NCBI RefSeq assembly: GCF_009789575.1 | Contig: NZ_CP046908.1 | Coordinates: 5,051,001-5,115,000, forward strand | Direction: 5' to 3' | Length of the DNA: 64,000 nucleotides | Origin: Stappia indica | GTDB taxonomy: Bacteria; Pseudomonadota; Alphaproteobacteria; Rhizobiales; Stappiaceae | Part shown: positions 8,422 to 17,578 of the stretch, piece by piece | Numbering within the stretch: the stretch's first letter is position 1 | How the letters are laid out: every line of letters begins with the position of its first letter | Position numbers and translations under genes: made by a program | Notes under the pieces: generated by a model | Seen by the model: the letters and a program-made list of their open reading frames with translations, nothing else | Databases searched by the model: none | What the model was told of the DNA's origin: nothing

Positions 8422-8694
8422 TTACGCCGCCGCCGACGTGATCTTGCTGTGACAGAAACCGGAGAGCGCGTTCAGCGTCTTGTAGTTCTGCGAGGTGATC
8501 TCGTCCTCGTCGATGGCGATGCCGAATTCCTTTTCCATGTATTCGGTGACCTCGGCGATGCCGAGGGAGTCGAGAATGCCGCTGTCCAGCAGGTTCTCTT
8601 CCGGGTCGATGCCGCCCGAGACGTTCACGCCGGAGTTTTCGATCAGGTAGGCGAGCAGGTTCTTCTGTACGCTCATCAGGTCGGGTGCACTCAC
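8422..8694 (-). CDS. stand-alone acyl/peptidyl carrier protein
   Basis: A 90-residue acidic four-helix protein with the phosphopantetheine-attachment motif Leu-Asp-Ser43-Leu-Gly. The surrounding Asn-Leu-Leu-Asp-Ser-Gly-Ile-Leu-Asp-Ser-Leu and the later Ile-Thr-Ser-Gln-Asn-Tyr-Lys-Thr-Leu resemble freestanding PCP/D-alanyl-carrier-type proteins (PltL/CloN5 style) more than fatty-acid ACP. The start is GTG at 8694, preceded by GGAGGAG at ideal spacing; an internal ATG at 8676 is possible. It is the first gene of the minus-strand operon whose promoter lies in the AT-rich gap upstream. The adenylation enzyme at 19.7 kb is the only candidate loading enzyme in the window. Confidence 0.88.
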   Translation of the reverse strand: MSAPDLMSVQKNLLAYLIENSGVNVSGGIDPEENLLDSGILDSLGIAEVTEYMEKEFGIAIDEDEITSQNYKTLNALSGFCHSKITSAAA

Positions 8695-8847
8695 GGGCCT
8701 TCTCCTCCATCAGGCTGTCGCGGTCCTGTCTGCGCAGGGCCGGACGGTTGCAGTCCGTTCGGGCGAAGGGTTCTGCCCTCTCGCTCCCTGTCATTCGCAC
8801 AGTGAATGAGTGGATAGTCTTGTTGTTTTTAGAAAATATCCAATGTA

Positions 8848-8871
8848 AACAACTTATTGCGCAATTGTTTC
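8848..8871 (-). promoter_or_regulatory. nested palindrome (candidate operator) in the promoter gap of the carrier-protein operon
   Basis: The 320-base gap 8695-9014 contains no gene. Its core (about 8800-8950) is strikingly AT-rich, as expected of a promoter. Within it AAACAA (8848-8853) pairs with TTGTTT (8866-8871) around a perfect ATTGCGCAAT palindrome (8857-8866). This is the right size for a dimeric regulator, and the divergent-type LysR protein at 10.7 kb is the nearest candidate. The sequence is seen; the function is inferred. Confidence 0.45.
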
Positions 8872-9014
8872 AAGTCAATATCGTCGGTCTGACTGAATTT
8901 CTATCGATTGATATGTATTTCATTTCTGAAGTATACGTAGAAATGCCAGAGTTATTGCTGGGGGAGGGCGTCCGGCGGCGGCCGCCGGACGCAAGCGTTG
9001 CCGGAGGGGACGGA

Positions 9015-10163
9015 CTACAGGCCGAGGGCGCGCGCGGCGATGGTGCGCTGGATGTCCGACGTGCCGGAATAGAGCAGGCTGCCGACCGCATCGCGGAAGT
9101 CACGCTCCACCTCGTAGTCGGCCATGTAGCCGTAGCCGCCATGGATGACGACGGAGTTCTGGCACGAGGCGACCCAGGCCTCGCTGAGATACAGCTTGGC
9201 GAGCGCGGCCTCCATCGGGCAGCTGCCCTTGGTCTTCTTCAGCCAGGCGACCTTGTAGAGCAGCAGCCGCGAGGTCTCGTGCCGCAGCTTCATGTCGACG
9301 ATGCGGTTGGAGACCGACTGGAACTTGCCGATCGGCTTGCGGAACTGGGTACGCTTGTTGGCATGGGCGACGCACTGCTCAACCTGGTGCTCCATGGCGC
9401 CGACCAGGTTGGCGAGGATCGAGCTGCGCTCCCACTCCATCGAGTTGTTGAAGATGCGCCCGCCCTGGCCCTCCTTGCCGATGCGCGCGGTGACCGGTAC
9501 CCGGCAGTCCTCCAGCGTCAGCCAGGCCATCGGCGAGGTGCGCAGGCCCATCTTGCGGCGGTTCGGGCTGATGGTGAGGCCCGGCGTGTCGCGGTCGACG
9601 ATGAAGCCGGTGAGGCCGAGCGAACCGGCACTCTTGTCCACCGTCGCGAAGATGACGAAGACGTCCGCGACCGGCCCGTTGGTGCAGAACACCTTGGCGC
9701 CGTTGAGCACGTAGTGGTCGCCGTCGCGGGTCGCCGTGGTGCCGAGGCTCATCACGTCGGAGCCGGCCTCGGCCTCGGTGATGCCGTGGGCGCCGATCAG
9801 CTCGCCGGCAATCAGCCCGCGCAGGTACTTGTCCTTCTGCTCCGGCGTGCCGAACTGGGCGATCGGCATCTGCACGGTCCACATCTGGCCGTTCATGCTG
9901 AACAGCAGGCCGTTGTCGCGGCAGCCGTAGCCGAGCGCCTCCATGGCCAGCACCGTGGTGATGATGTCCTGTTCGGCGCCGCCATAGGCCTTCTCGAAGG
10001 GAAGGCCGAGGATGCCGAAGCCGGCGATCTTGCGCCACAGGTCGCGGGACAGGATGCACTCGGCATCGCGCTGCTTGAGGTCGCCCTCGTTGAGCTCGTC
10101 CTTGGCGAAGCGGACGACCTTCTCCTTGAAGGCCTCCTGCTCGGGAGTGAAGCTGAAGTCCAT
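9015..10163 (-). CDS. acyl-CoA dehydrogenase-fold flavoenzyme, probably acting on a carrier-protein substrate (prolyl-PCP dehydrogenase-like)
   Basis: A 382-residue acyl-CoA dehydrogenase family protein with Thr-Glu-Ala-Glu-Ala-Gly-Ser-Asp near 129-136 and the C-terminal Gly-Thr-Ser-Asp-Ile-Gln FAD region. The Glu that serves as base in MCAD-type enzymes is Ser366 here (Tyr-Ser-Gly-Thr). An acidic residue, Glu245 in Met-Glu-Trp-Glu-Arg, sits where isovaleryl-CoA dehydrogenase and the prolyl-PCP oxidases (RedW, PigA, PltE, CloN3) have theirs. The Phe-Gln-Ser-Val-Ser-Asn-Arg-Ile-Val-Asp-Met-Lys-Leu-Arg stretch is also typical, as I recall it, of those carrier-protein oxidases. With a PCP gene 320 bases downstream and a prolyl-AMP-ligase-like enzyme at 19.7 kb, oxidation of a PCP-bound amino acid is the favoured role. 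An ordinary acyl-CoA substrate remains possible. Confidence 0.78.
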   Translation of the reverse strand: MDFSFTPEQEAFKEKVVRFAKDELNEGDLKQRDAECILSRDLWRKIAGFGILGLPFEKAYGGAEQDIITTVLAMEALGYGCRDNGLLFSMNGQMWTVQMPIAQFGTPEQKDKYLRGLIAGELIGAHGITEAEAGSDVMSLGTTATRDGDHYVLNGAKVFCTNGPVADVFVIFATVDKSAGSLGLTGFIVDRDTPGLTISPNRRKMGLRTSPMAWLTLEDCRVPVTARIGKEGQGGRIFNNSMEWERSSILANLVGAMEHQVEQCVAHANKRTQFRKPIGKFQSVSNRIVDMKLRHETSRLLLYKVAWLKKTKGSCPMEAALAKLYLSEAWVASCQNSVVIHGGYGYMADYEVERDFRDAVGSLLYSGTSDIQRTIAARALGL

Positions 10164-10702
10164 CTGCGCTCCTCGTGGTCAGGTCATGGGTCTGGCGGCG
10201 GCGTCGGTCCGTCGGGCGGACGAAGGCCGCAGGCTCGGATCACCGGCCGGACGAGGCTTGCGGGATTTGCGCGGACGTCCGGCTGGTGGTTGGATGGCGG
10301 GGGCAGGTTTCGCCGGGCGGGACGGCGGCATCGGACGGTGGGCGAAGGCATGGCTTCGCCGCTGTCCGGGGCCGGAAACATCCCCTGACGAAAAATTCAT
10401 TGATAATAGTGACAGTGATCTTGTAGGGAGGTTTATTCTTTGGCGGAGCTCAAATTCGAACTCTTCGCGTCATTGATACGAAATACATATGCCATAAGGT
10501 CCTCCCGTTTTCGTGATCTCTGCATTGGAACTCGATTTCGTTTATTGCATGGACTCCTGAAACGAGAAACTAATTTTAATTACAACCACAATACAACTTT
10601 CCGTTCGTGTCGAGAAATATATATTTTTGCCATATAAAGGTTTGCGTTCGAATTTTTGGGGACAGCAAAAATCGGCCAATCCTAGGGAGCAGAAGGCAAG
10701 CA
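10164..10702 (+). other. intergenic promoter region between the dehydrogenase and the LysR gene
   Basis: 539 bases between two divergent genes. The part nearest the dehydrogenase is GC-rich; 10380-10690 is AT-rich and contains stop codons in all useful frames. I see no convincing small gene, RNA gene or strong palindrome. This is the natural place for divergent promoters and for LysR autoregulatory sites. Confidence 0.4.
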
Positions 10703-11749
10703 ATGAATCTGAGAAGGCTCAAGTTCTTTGTAACGGTTGCGGAGGAGTTGCATTTCGGCAGGGCCGCGGAGCGGCTCTGTATGACGCAGCCTCCGCTCAG
10801 TCAGGCCATTCTGGCGTTGGAGGAGGAACTGTCCGTCACGCTGTTCAAGCGGACGAAGCGGAATGTGGCGCTGACCCCGGTCGGCGAGCACCTTCTGTCC
10901 CATGTGAGCAAGCTGCTGCAGGAGGTGGAGGCCCTGCCGGGGCTGGCGCGCCAGCTGGCCCGCGGCGAGATCGGCTCGCTCAAGCTCGGCTTCGTCACGA
11001 CGGCCGACTACAACCTGCTGCCCGAGCTGATCAGCCATTACGGCGCCACCTTTCCGGAGGTGAAGGTGACGCTGAAGGAGATGACCAGCGACCTGCAGGT
11101 CGAGGCATTGATGCAGGGCGACATCAATGCCGGGCTGATCATTCCGCTGCACCAGACCCTGCACACTTCGCTGTCCTACCTGCCGCTGCTGCACGAGCCG
11201 CTGGTGGCGGCCGTGCCGGAGGAGTGGGTGCGAGCCGGGCGCGTGGAGATCGTCAACGGCCGGCTGAAGATCCAGGACGTCGCCGAGGAGCCTTTGGTGC
11301 TGTTCCCGCGGCGCTCGGCCCCGGCCTTCCACGACATCATCACCACCTATTTCGCCTCCAACGGCATCGAGCCCGTCATCGGCCAGGAAGCGATCCAGAT
11401 GCAGACCATCATCAGCCTGGTCTCGGCCGGGATGGGCTTTGCGCTGGTGCCCGGCTCGCTGCGCCGGCTGGGGCGCATGGGCGTGCGCTATGTCGGCCTG
11501 GAGGGCAAGCCGCCGGTGATCGAGACCGGCCTCGTGTGGCGCAAGGAAGATCCTTCGCCGACGGTGCTGCGCCTGGTGGAGATCGCCCGCGGCCTCGGCG
11601 AACAGACCGGCGAAGAGGGCGGCGGCACGGGCGAAGGGCTGGACGGAGGACTGGGCGGAGGGGCGCCCGGCGTCGGTCTGCCCGAGGCGGCGTTGGTGCA
11701 TGCCCGCCGCGACCTGAACGGCCACGGCCACGCCGGCCGGCTCGACTGA
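10703..11749 (+). CDS. LysR-family transcriptional regulator
   Basis: A 348-residue LTTR. The N-terminal winged helix-turn-helix is typical (Met-Asn-Leu-Arg-Arg-Leu-Lys-Phe-Phe-Val, then Phe-Gly-Arg-Ala-Ala-Glu-Arg-Leu, and Gln-Pro-Pro-Leu-Ser-Gln-Ala-Ile near 29-36). The effector-binding domain follows from about residue 90. The start has GAAGG upstream. The C terminus carries a Gly/Glu-rich tail of about 45 residues beyond the usual 300, which looks unstructured. It is divergent from the dehydrogenase and upstream of ilvD, so it could control either the carrier-protein cluster or ilvD and the TRAP genes. LTTRs usually activate a divergent gene in response to a small-molecule effector. The effector is unknown. 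Confidence 0.88.
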   Translation: MNLRRLKFFVTVAEELHFGRAAERLCMTQPPLSQAILALEEELSVTLFKRTKRNVALTPVGEHLLSHVSKLLQEVEALPGLARQLARGEIGSLKLGFVTTADYNLLPELISHYGATFPEVKVTLKEMTSDLQVEALMQGDINAGLIIPLHQTLHTSLSYLPLLHEPLVAAVPEEWVRAGRVEIVNGRLKIQDVAEEPLVLFPRRSAPAFHDIITTYFASNGIEPVIGQEAIQMQTIISLVSAGMGFALVPGSLRRLGRMGVRYVGLEGKPPVIETGLVWRKEDPSPTVLRLVEIARGLGEQTGEEGGGTGEGLDGGLGGGAPGVGLPEAALVHARRDLNGHGHAGRLD

Positions 11750-12128
11750 CGCGGGGACGTCCCTTTCCGCATCATCGAACGCAAACACGAGGATCGGCGC
11801 CGGCTTGGGAGGGCTGGCGCCGCTGCCGTCCCGGCATGTCCGGGACCCCGTCCTGCGGCAGCGATTAAGTCATAAAACGACCTAATACCGCATGACAAAT
11901 ATATTTCTGAAATGAAAGGCGAGGCGATACCGTCGCCGGAAAGCTGACGGGCACACCTTCTGCGGACACGAAACAGCGTGGGATTTTAGGCGGTTGCGCC
12001 ACTCTCCCGAGGCTGCTCGCGAACGTCCGGAAAGGCCGGCCGTGTCCGTCTGGATCGGGAGGCGGCCTGCGTGACGGGCCGGACAGGCGGCGGACCGGCG
12101 CCGCGCGCGTTTCCAGGGAGGACTGCGG
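11750..12128 (+). other. intergenic region upstream of ilvD
   Basis: 379 bases without a gene. A short AT-rich stretch at about 11865-11920 is the likely ilvD promoter. I see no leader-peptide run of Ile/Val/Leu codons, T-box or terminator-antiterminator pair. Confidence 0.4.
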
Positions 12129-13802
12129 GTGCCATACAACGAGCGTTCGAAGACGATTTCGCAAGGGATCGAGCGTTCGCCGAACAGGGCCATGTTCTAT
12201 GGTCTCGGCTACACCAAGGAAGATTTCGACAACCCGATGATCGGCATTGCCAACGGGCATTCGACGATCACGCCGTGCAATGCCGGCCTGCAGCCGCTCG
12301 CCGATGTGGCGGTGAAGGCGATCAAGGAGGCGGGCGCCAATCCGCAGCTCTTCGGCGTGCCCACCATTTCCGACGGCATGTCGATGGGCACGGAAGGCAT
12401 GAAATACTCGCTGATCTCCCGCGAGGTCATCGCCGACTGCGTCGAGATGACGGTGCAGGGCCAGTGGATGGACGGCGTGCTGGTGCTCGGCGGCTGCGAC
12501 AAGAACAAGCCCGGCGGCATGATCGGCATTGTCCGCGCCAATGTCCCGGCGATCTATGTCTATGGCGGCACCATCAAGCCGGGCAAGTGGAAGGGCCAGG
12601 ACCTGTCGGTCATCTCCGCCTTCGAGGCGGTCGGCGCCATCAAGGCCGGCCGGATGAGCGAGGAGGATTTCGAGGGCATCGAGCGCAATGCCTGTCCGAC
12701 CACCGGCGCGTGCGGCGGCATGTACACCGCCAACACGATGGCCTCGTCCTTCGAGGCGCTCGGCATGGCGCTGCTCTATTCCTCGACCATGGCCAATATC
12801 GACCAGGAGAAGTTCGAATCGACCGCCGAGTCCGCCCGCGTCCTCGTCGAGGCGGTGAAGAAGGGGCTGAAGGCGCGCGACATCGTCACCCGCAAGAGCG
12901 TCGAGAACGCGATCACCCTGGTGATGGCGACCGGCGGCTCCACCAACGCGGTGCTGCACTACCTCGCCATCTGCCACGCGGCCGAGGTCCAGTGGACGCT
13001 GGACGACTTCGAGCGGATCCGCCGCAAGGTCCCGGTGATCTGCGACCTCAAGCCCTCGGGCAAGTACATGGCGGTCGACCTGCACAAGGCCGGCGGCGTG
13101 CCGCAGATCCTCAAGATCCTGCTGAATGCCGGCCTGCTGCACGGCGACTGCATCACCATCACCGGCCGGACGCTGGCCGAGGAACTGGCCCATGTGCCGG
13201 ATGCCCCGGCCGCCGACCAGGACGTGATCCGGCCGATCGAGCAGGCGCTCTATCCGGAAGGCCATCTGGCCATCCTGCGCGGCAACCTGGCCGAGGACGG
13301 CGCGGTCGCCAAGATCACCGGCCTCAAGTCGACCTCGATCACCGGCCCGGCACGCGTCTTCGACGACGAGCAGTCGGCGATGGATGCGATCCAGTCCGAC
13401 CGCATCCGCCCCGGCGACGTCCTGGTGCTGCGCTATCTCGGTCCGCGCGGCGGTCCGGGCATGCCGGAGATGCTGGCGCCGACCTCGGCGATCATCGGCC
13501 GGGGCCTCGGCGCCGATGTCGGCCTGATCACCGACGGCCGCTTCTCGGGCGGCTCCTGGGGCATGCTGGTCGGCCACGTCACGCCGGAAGCCTATGAGGG
13601 CGGCACCATCGCCCTGGTGGAGGAGGGCGACACGATCACCATCGACGCCTCGCGCCAGCTGCTGCAGCTGGAGGTGGACGACGAGGAACTCGCCCGGCGC
13701 CGCGCCAACTGGCGCCAGCCCGAGCCGCGCTATCGCAGCGGCGTGCTCGGCAAGTTCTCCCAGCTCGCCCTGCCGGCCAACAAGGGCGCGGTGACGGGCT
13801 GA
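12129..13802 (+). CDS. ilvD: dihydroxy-acid dehydratase
   Basis: 557 residues, the normal length for DHAD, which dehydrates 2,3-dihydroxy-isovalerate or -methylvalerate to the 2-oxo acid in valine, isoleucine and leucine synthesis. The Fe-S cluster cysteines are visible: Cys50 (Thr-Pro-Cys-Asn), Cys123 (Gly-Gly-Cys-Asp-Lys-Asn-Lys) and Cys195 ([12 protein letters not shown]). The start is GTG with AGGGAGG upstream. It stands alone, away from other ilv genes, between a LysR regulator and a TRAP transporter. It may be the housekeeping enzyme or a copy recruited to sugar-acid or branched-chain precursor supply; related IlvD/EDD enzymes dehydrate sugar acids. The closest motif match is to ilvD itself. 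Confidence 0.9.
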   Translation: MPYNERSKTISQGIERSPNRAMFYGLGYTKEDFDNPMIGIANGHSTITPCNAGLQPLADVAVKAIKEAGANPQLFGVPTISDGMSMGTEGMKYSLISREVIADCVEMTVQGQWMDGVLVLGGCDKNKPGGMIGIVRANVPAIYVYGGTIKPGKWKGQDLSVISAFEAVGAIKAGRMSEEDFEGIERNACPTTGACGGMYTANTMASSFEALGMALLYSSTMANIDQEKFESTAESARVLVEAVKKGLKARDIVTRKSVENAITLVMATGGSTNAVLHYLAICHAAEVQWTLDDFERIRRKVPVICDLKPSGKYMAVDLHKAGGVPQILKILLNAGLLHGDCITITGRTLAEELAHVPDAPAADQDVIRPIEQALYPEGHLAILRGNLAEDGAVAKITGLKSTSITGPARVFDDEQSAMDAIQSDRIRPGDVLVLRYLGPRGGPGMPEMLAPTSAIIGRGLGADVGLITDGRFSGGSWGMLVGHVTPEAYEGGTIALVEEGDTITIDASRQLLQLEVDDEELARRRANWRQPEPRYRSGVLGKFSQLALPANKGAVTG

Positions 13803-14241
13803 CGGCGCCTCGGTCGCCTCACGGCGGGACGGCGGGCGGGCCTTGCCCGTCCCGCGTGGGGCAAGGCGCAATGAGACGAGATAGGGCGGAACGGCGATCC
13901 GGTCGGAACGCAGCCCGCTCTATGCCCGTCCGGCAGCCAGCACCATCCGGTTGATGGGGGGACGGTGCCGGAGGCTGGACGGGCAGGCTTTTCGACCCGC
14001 CGGAGCGGGCCGGCGAGACTCGTTCGGGATCAGGATCAGCGAGGTCTGGCCAGGATGCCAGACTGTCAGCCGGGATCGGAAGATCCCGGCCGCTGGCGTT
14101 TGTGCGTACCGCTTTCCAACTCCCAAGATCCGCGTCGCAATAGTCACAAGAAATAGAAAAATAGAATTAGACCGGCTCAAGGCCGTTTCCTATCCTCGAC
14201 TTACAATCGAATAGAATAATATTCGCTTGAGGAGGGGAATT
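13803..14241 (+). other. intergenic region with two inverted repeats before the TRAP operon
   Basis: 439 bases without a gene. GCGGGACGG (13824-13832) pairs with CCGTCCCGC (13847-13855) just after ilvD but lacks a T-run, so it is at best a weak terminator. A longer imperfect inverted repeat has TGCCCGTCC (13923-13931) facing GGACGGGCA (13977-13985) with further partial pairing inside. The last 110 bases turn AT-rich and probably hold the TRAP promoter. Confidence 0.45.
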
Positions 14242-15423
14242 ATGTCGGCTGGAGAGTGTTGTTGTTGCTTCCATGGCGTAAGTAACGAAACGGAGGGGCC
14301 GGCAGTTTCCCTGCGCGCGAAAAAGAAATCGTCGCACGGCGCCCGGCAGGGGCGTGCGCGGTCGCTGCTGCTGGCCGGTGCCATGGCGCTGGCGCTGGTT
14401 CCCGGCCTTGCTGCCCCGGCAGAGGCCGCCAGCTACACCATGACGATCGCGCATCTCTATCCGGACGATCTCACCAACAACGAGACCGCGCCGGCCCTCA
14501 AGCATTTCGAACAGCTGGTCGAGAGCGCCACGGGCGGCGACATCGACGTGCAGATCTTCGGCAACGGCGCCCTCGGCGGCGAAGTTGAGGCCGCGCAGCA
14601 GACCCGCGCCGGCAAGACCATCCAGTCGGTCATGCTGGGCTCGGGGACGCAGGCCTCCTTCTACCGCAATTACGAGATGATCACCTCGCCGTTCCTGTTC
14701 CCCGACTACCGGACGGCCTGGACCTTCTTCGACAGCCCCTGGTTCGCCGAGTTCATGAAGCCGATGGTCCAGGAAAGCGGCTTGCGCTACCTCGGCACGC
14801 TGGACGATGGCGGCGGCTTCGTCGCCTTTGCCAACAACAAGCGGCTGATCACCAAGGTCGAGGACCTGAAGGGTCTGCGCATCCGCGTGGAGGAAAACCA
14901 GGCGCACATGACGATCATGCGCGCGCTCGGCGCCTCGCCGACGCCGCTGCCCTGGGGCGAGCTGCAGACCGGCCTCGCCACCGGCCTCGTCGACGGCCAT
15001 TTCCATGCGCCGGGCGTCAACGACATCTTCAAGTTCTACGACGTGACCGATTTCACCACCTGGAGCGGCCACGTCTACAACACCATCACCTGGAGCGTCA
15101 GCGAGGCCTGGTTCTCGCAGCTGCCCGACGAGTACAAGAAGATCATCATCACCTCCGCCCGCGAGGCGGTGGCGATGGCGCATGGCATCGCCGCGCAGAT
15201 CACCGTCATCGGCTGGGTGAACTCCTGCAAGAAGTTCGAGCAGTGCCACATCCTCTCCGACGACCAGAAGCAGCGCATGCGCGACATCTCGCAGCCGATC
15301 TATCGCGAATGGCTGGTGGCGGAGTTCGGCGAGAAGGCCGCGCTCTACGACGACCTGCGCGCCGAAGTCTCGCGCATTCATGACGAGCTGAACCGTTCCG
15401 CCGTCGAGCTCTATCTCGACTGA
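14242..15423 (+). CDS. TRAP transporter substrate-binding protein (DctP family)
   Basis: A 393-residue periplasmic solute receptor. After a long N-terminal region (about 40 residues including four consecutive Cys codons) comes a signal peptide with the core Leu-Leu-Leu-Ala-Gly-Ala-Met-Ala-Leu-Ala-Leu and an Ala-Glu-Ala-Ala cleavage area. The mature DctP fold begins Tyr-Thr-Met-Thr-Ile-Ala-His-Leu-Tyr-Pro. The Arg in Leu-Arg-Ile-Arg-Val near residue 220 is the usual carboxylate-binding region. The start at 14242 has GAGGAGGGGAATT directly upstream; a TTG 15 bases earlier lies in that site. The ligand is unknown, though DctP proteins usually bind organic acids. Operon partners follow at 15542 and 16252. 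Confidence 0.88.
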   Translation: MSAGECCCCFHGVSNETEGPAVSLRAKKKSSHGARQGRARSLLLAGAMALALVPGLAAPAEAASYTMTIAHLYPDDLTNNETAPALKHFEQLVESATGGDIDVQIFGNGALGGEVEAAQQTRAGKTIQSVMLGSGTQASFYRNYEMITSPFLFPDYRTAWTFFDSPWFAEFMKPMVQESGLRYLGTLDDGGGFVAFANNKRLITKVEDLKGLRIRVEENQAHMTIMRALGASPTPLPWGELQTGLATGLVDGHFHAPGVNDIFKFYDVTDFTTWSGHVYNTITWSVSEAWFSQLPDEYKKIIITSAREAVAMAHGIAAQITVIGWVNSCKKFEQCHILSDDQKQRMRDISQPIYREWLVAEFGEKAALYDDLRAEVSRIHDELNRSAVELYLD

Positions 15424-15541
15424 CGCGGATGGCAGGCGGCGACGGGGCGTGTCCGGCCGCCGCCTGCCTCTCGCGGACGCGCGCAAGCCCCGTTCAAGAC
15501 ATCGCCCCAGGACATCGCCCCAGCCGACCGGGACCGAACCC

Positions 15542-16255
15542 ATGAGCACGATTACCTCCATCGGGCCGGGAGCGCTGCTTGGCGCCCTGCGCCGGGTCAG
15601 CGACACGGTCAACCGTGCGACCATCGTCGTCTGCGCGGTCCTGCTTGCCGTGATGCTGCTCGTCTCGGCGGCCGGCATCGTGCTGGAGCTGGGCCTGGCG
15701 CTGGCGGCGCGGTTTGGCCATGCCTCGCTGTTCGACAGCGGGCCGCTCGCCTTCGCCTATGCCAACACCCGTCCGTCGCTGTTCCGCCTGTTCCTGCCCT
15801 GGCTCGGCATGCTCAGCATCACCGTGGCGTTCAAGTATGGCGAGCACATCGCCATCCTCGCCGTGGCGCGGCGGCTGCCCCGCTGGGCCGCGCGCCTGGC
15901 GCAGGCGGTGAACCTTGCCGCCATCGGCCTCTTCGCCCTGGCGCTGCTGTGGTACGGCTTCGGCTTCTTCCGCGAGGCGACCAACCTCTACATCATCTCC
16001 CCCAGCCTGCAGGTGGCGCATCACTGGACGGCGGCCTCCGTGCCGGTGGCCGGCGCGATCCTGTGCCTGCACCTCGTCGACGGCATGGCCCTGCTGGAAG
16101 AGCGCGGCGCGATCAGCGCGGCTGCCGAGGAGGTCGAGGCGGCGGAAGCGGAGCTGGAGTTCGGCGACGGGCCGCCGACGGTCGCGGGCGATCCGGGCAC
16201 AACCGACACGGCCGGACCGGCGCCGGCGCGCCGCATCGCGGAGGCCGCGGGATGA
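15542..16255 (+). CDS. TRAP transporter small membrane subunit (DctQ family)
   Basis: 237 residues with about four hydrophobic segments and an acidic, Ala/Glu/Pro-rich cytoplasmic tail of about 60 residues. Size, position between DctP and DctM, and the segment Phe-Lys-Tyr-Gly-Glu-His-Ile identify it as the DctQ subunit, which pairs with DctM in Na+-driven uptake. It is somewhat longer than usual because of the tail. The start at 15542 is the only Met before the first membrane segment. Its stop overlaps the DctM start (ATGA). Confidence 0.85.
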   Translation: MSTITSIGPGALLGALRRVSDTVNRATIVVCAVLLAVMLLVSAAGIVLELGLALAARFGHASLFDSGPLAFAYANTRPSLFRLFLPWLGMLSITVAFKYGEHIAILAVARRLPRWAARLAQAVNLAAIGLFALALLWYGFGFFREATNLYIISPSLQVAHHWTAASVPVAGAILCLHLVDGMALLEERGAISAAAEEVEAAEAELEFGDGPPTVAGDPGTTDTAGPAPARRIAEAAG

Positions 16256-17535
16256 GCGCCTCCATCGCCTTCATCGTGCTGATGTTCATCGGCCTGCCGC
16301 TCGGCCTGGTGCTGACGGCCGCCGGCATGGTCGGCGCCTATTCCATCGGCGGGGCGGATTTCCTCGGCATCCTCGCCGACCGCTTCTACTCCGGCGTGTC
16401 GGGCTACGTGCTGATCGCCGTGCCCTATTTCATCATCACCGCCGAGATCATGAACCGCGCCGGGCTGACCGAGCGGTTGATCGCCTTCGCCAGCTCGCTG
16501 TTCGGCCGGGTGCCGGGCGCGCTGTCCCATGTCAACGTCACCACCTGCCTGATGTTCGCCGGGCTGACGGGCGCTGCGGTGACCGAGACGGCGGCGATCG
16601 GGCGCACGCTCATCCCCTCCATGCGCAAGGAGGGCTACAGCGCCGCCTATTGCGCCGCCGTCACCGCCTGCTCGGCCATCGTCGGGCCGATCATCCCGCC
16701 CAGCATCATCATGATCGCCTATGCGGCGACGCTGCGCGATATCTCGATCCTCGGCCTGTTCGCCGCCGGCATCGTGCCGGGGCTGATGATGGGCTTCGCC
16801 ATGCTGGTCGTCAGCGGCATCATCTCGTGGAAGCGCGGCTATGCCAGCCACCAGCGGGTGATGCTCTCGGTGATCGTCTCGACCGGCCTCAGCGCGCTGG
16901 CGGCGATGGGCATTCCGCTGGTCATCCTCGGCGGCGTGCTGAGCGGCGTGACCACGGTGACCGAGGCCTCGGTGATCGCCTGCATCTACGCGCTGGTGCT
17001 CGGGGGCTTTGCCTATCGCCGGCTCAGCCGGCAGGACCTGTGGGAGTCGCTCGTCTCCACCGTCAGCTTCAGCGGCGTGGTGTTCCTGCTGCTCGGCGCG
17101 TCCAACGTGCTCGGCTGGTTCGTCACCCGCTCCGGTATCGCCCGCCATGCGGCCGAGACCATCGCCAGCATGAGCGACAATCCGGTGGTGCAGATCCTCG
17201 CGGTCGCAGCGCTGCTCATCGTCATCGGCATGTTCATCGACGTGCTGCCGGCGATCATCATCGCCGTGCCGGTGCTCGCCCCGGCCCTGGTCGAGCTCGG
17301 CTTCCACCCGCTGCATGCGGGCATGGTGATGCTGCTGGCGCTCAACCTCGGCAACATCACCCCGCCCGTCGGCCTGACCCTGATGACGGCGGCGCGAATA
17401 GCCAACGCCCCATACGAAAGCGCGGTGCGCGAGTCGCTGCCCTTCGCCGCCGCCCATGTGGTGATCGTGGTGCTGTGCGCGCTGTTCCCCGCCATCACGC
17501 TCATGGTGCCGCGCATGTTCGCAGTCGGCATGTAG
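16252..17535 (+). CDS. TRAP transporter large membrane subunit (DctM family)
   Basis: 427 residues, about 12 membrane segments, with DctM hallmarks such as Gly-Pro-Ile-Ile-Pro-Pro-Ser-Ile-Ile-Met-Ile near residue 142 and Asn-Leu-Gly-Asn-Ile-Thr-Pro-Pro-Val-Gly in the second half, the two pseudo-symmetric substrate/Na+ sites. It is translationally coupled to DctQ. It moves the DctP-delivered substrate across the inner membrane. Confidence 0.92.
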   Translation: MSASIAFIVLMFIGLPLGLVLTAAGMVGAYSIGGADFLGILADRFYSGVSGYVLIAVPYFIITAEIMNRAGLTERLIAFASSLFGRVPGALSHVNVTTCLMFAGLTGAAVTETAAIGRTLIPSMRKEGYSAAYCAAVTACSAIVGPIIPPSIIMIAYAATLRDISILGLFAAGIVPGLMMGFAMLVVSGIISWKRGYASHQRVMLSVIVSTGLSALAAMGIPLVILGGVLSGVTTVTEASVIACIYALVLGGFAYRRLSRQDLWESLVSTVSFSGVVFLLLGASNVLGWFVTRSGIARHAAETIASMSDNPVVQILAVAALLIVIGMFIDVLPAIIIAVPVLAPALVELGFHPLHAGMVMLLALNLGNITPPVGLTLMTAARIANAPYESAVRESLPFAAAHVVIVVLCALFPAITLMVPRMFAVGM

Positions 17536-17578
17536 GCGCCGTTCCCTTTCGACAACCGTCACACAGAGAGTGAAGACC

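Noticed and set aside
6614-8452. 612-residue plus-strand ORF
   Set aside because: Antisense to the radical SAM gene, whose Cys motif and neighbours are convincing.
8375-8800. N-terminal extension of the radical SAM frame
   Set aside because: It overlaps the carrier-protein gene in another frame and has shadow-like composition. The conserved domain begins at the Met at 8374.
3396-10163. Polyketide beta-branching (HMG-CoA synthase) cassette
   Set aside because: A carrier protein, KAS III-fold proteins and a crotonase are present, but there is no decarboxylating ketosynthase or second crotonase and no PKS. The KAS III motifs are not those of HMG-CoA synthase.
10440-10637. Small 65-residue plus-strand ORF upstream of the LysR gene
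   Set aside because: It sits in an AT-rich promoter gap and has no ribosome-binding site, no motif and atypical composition. It is better explained as non-coding.
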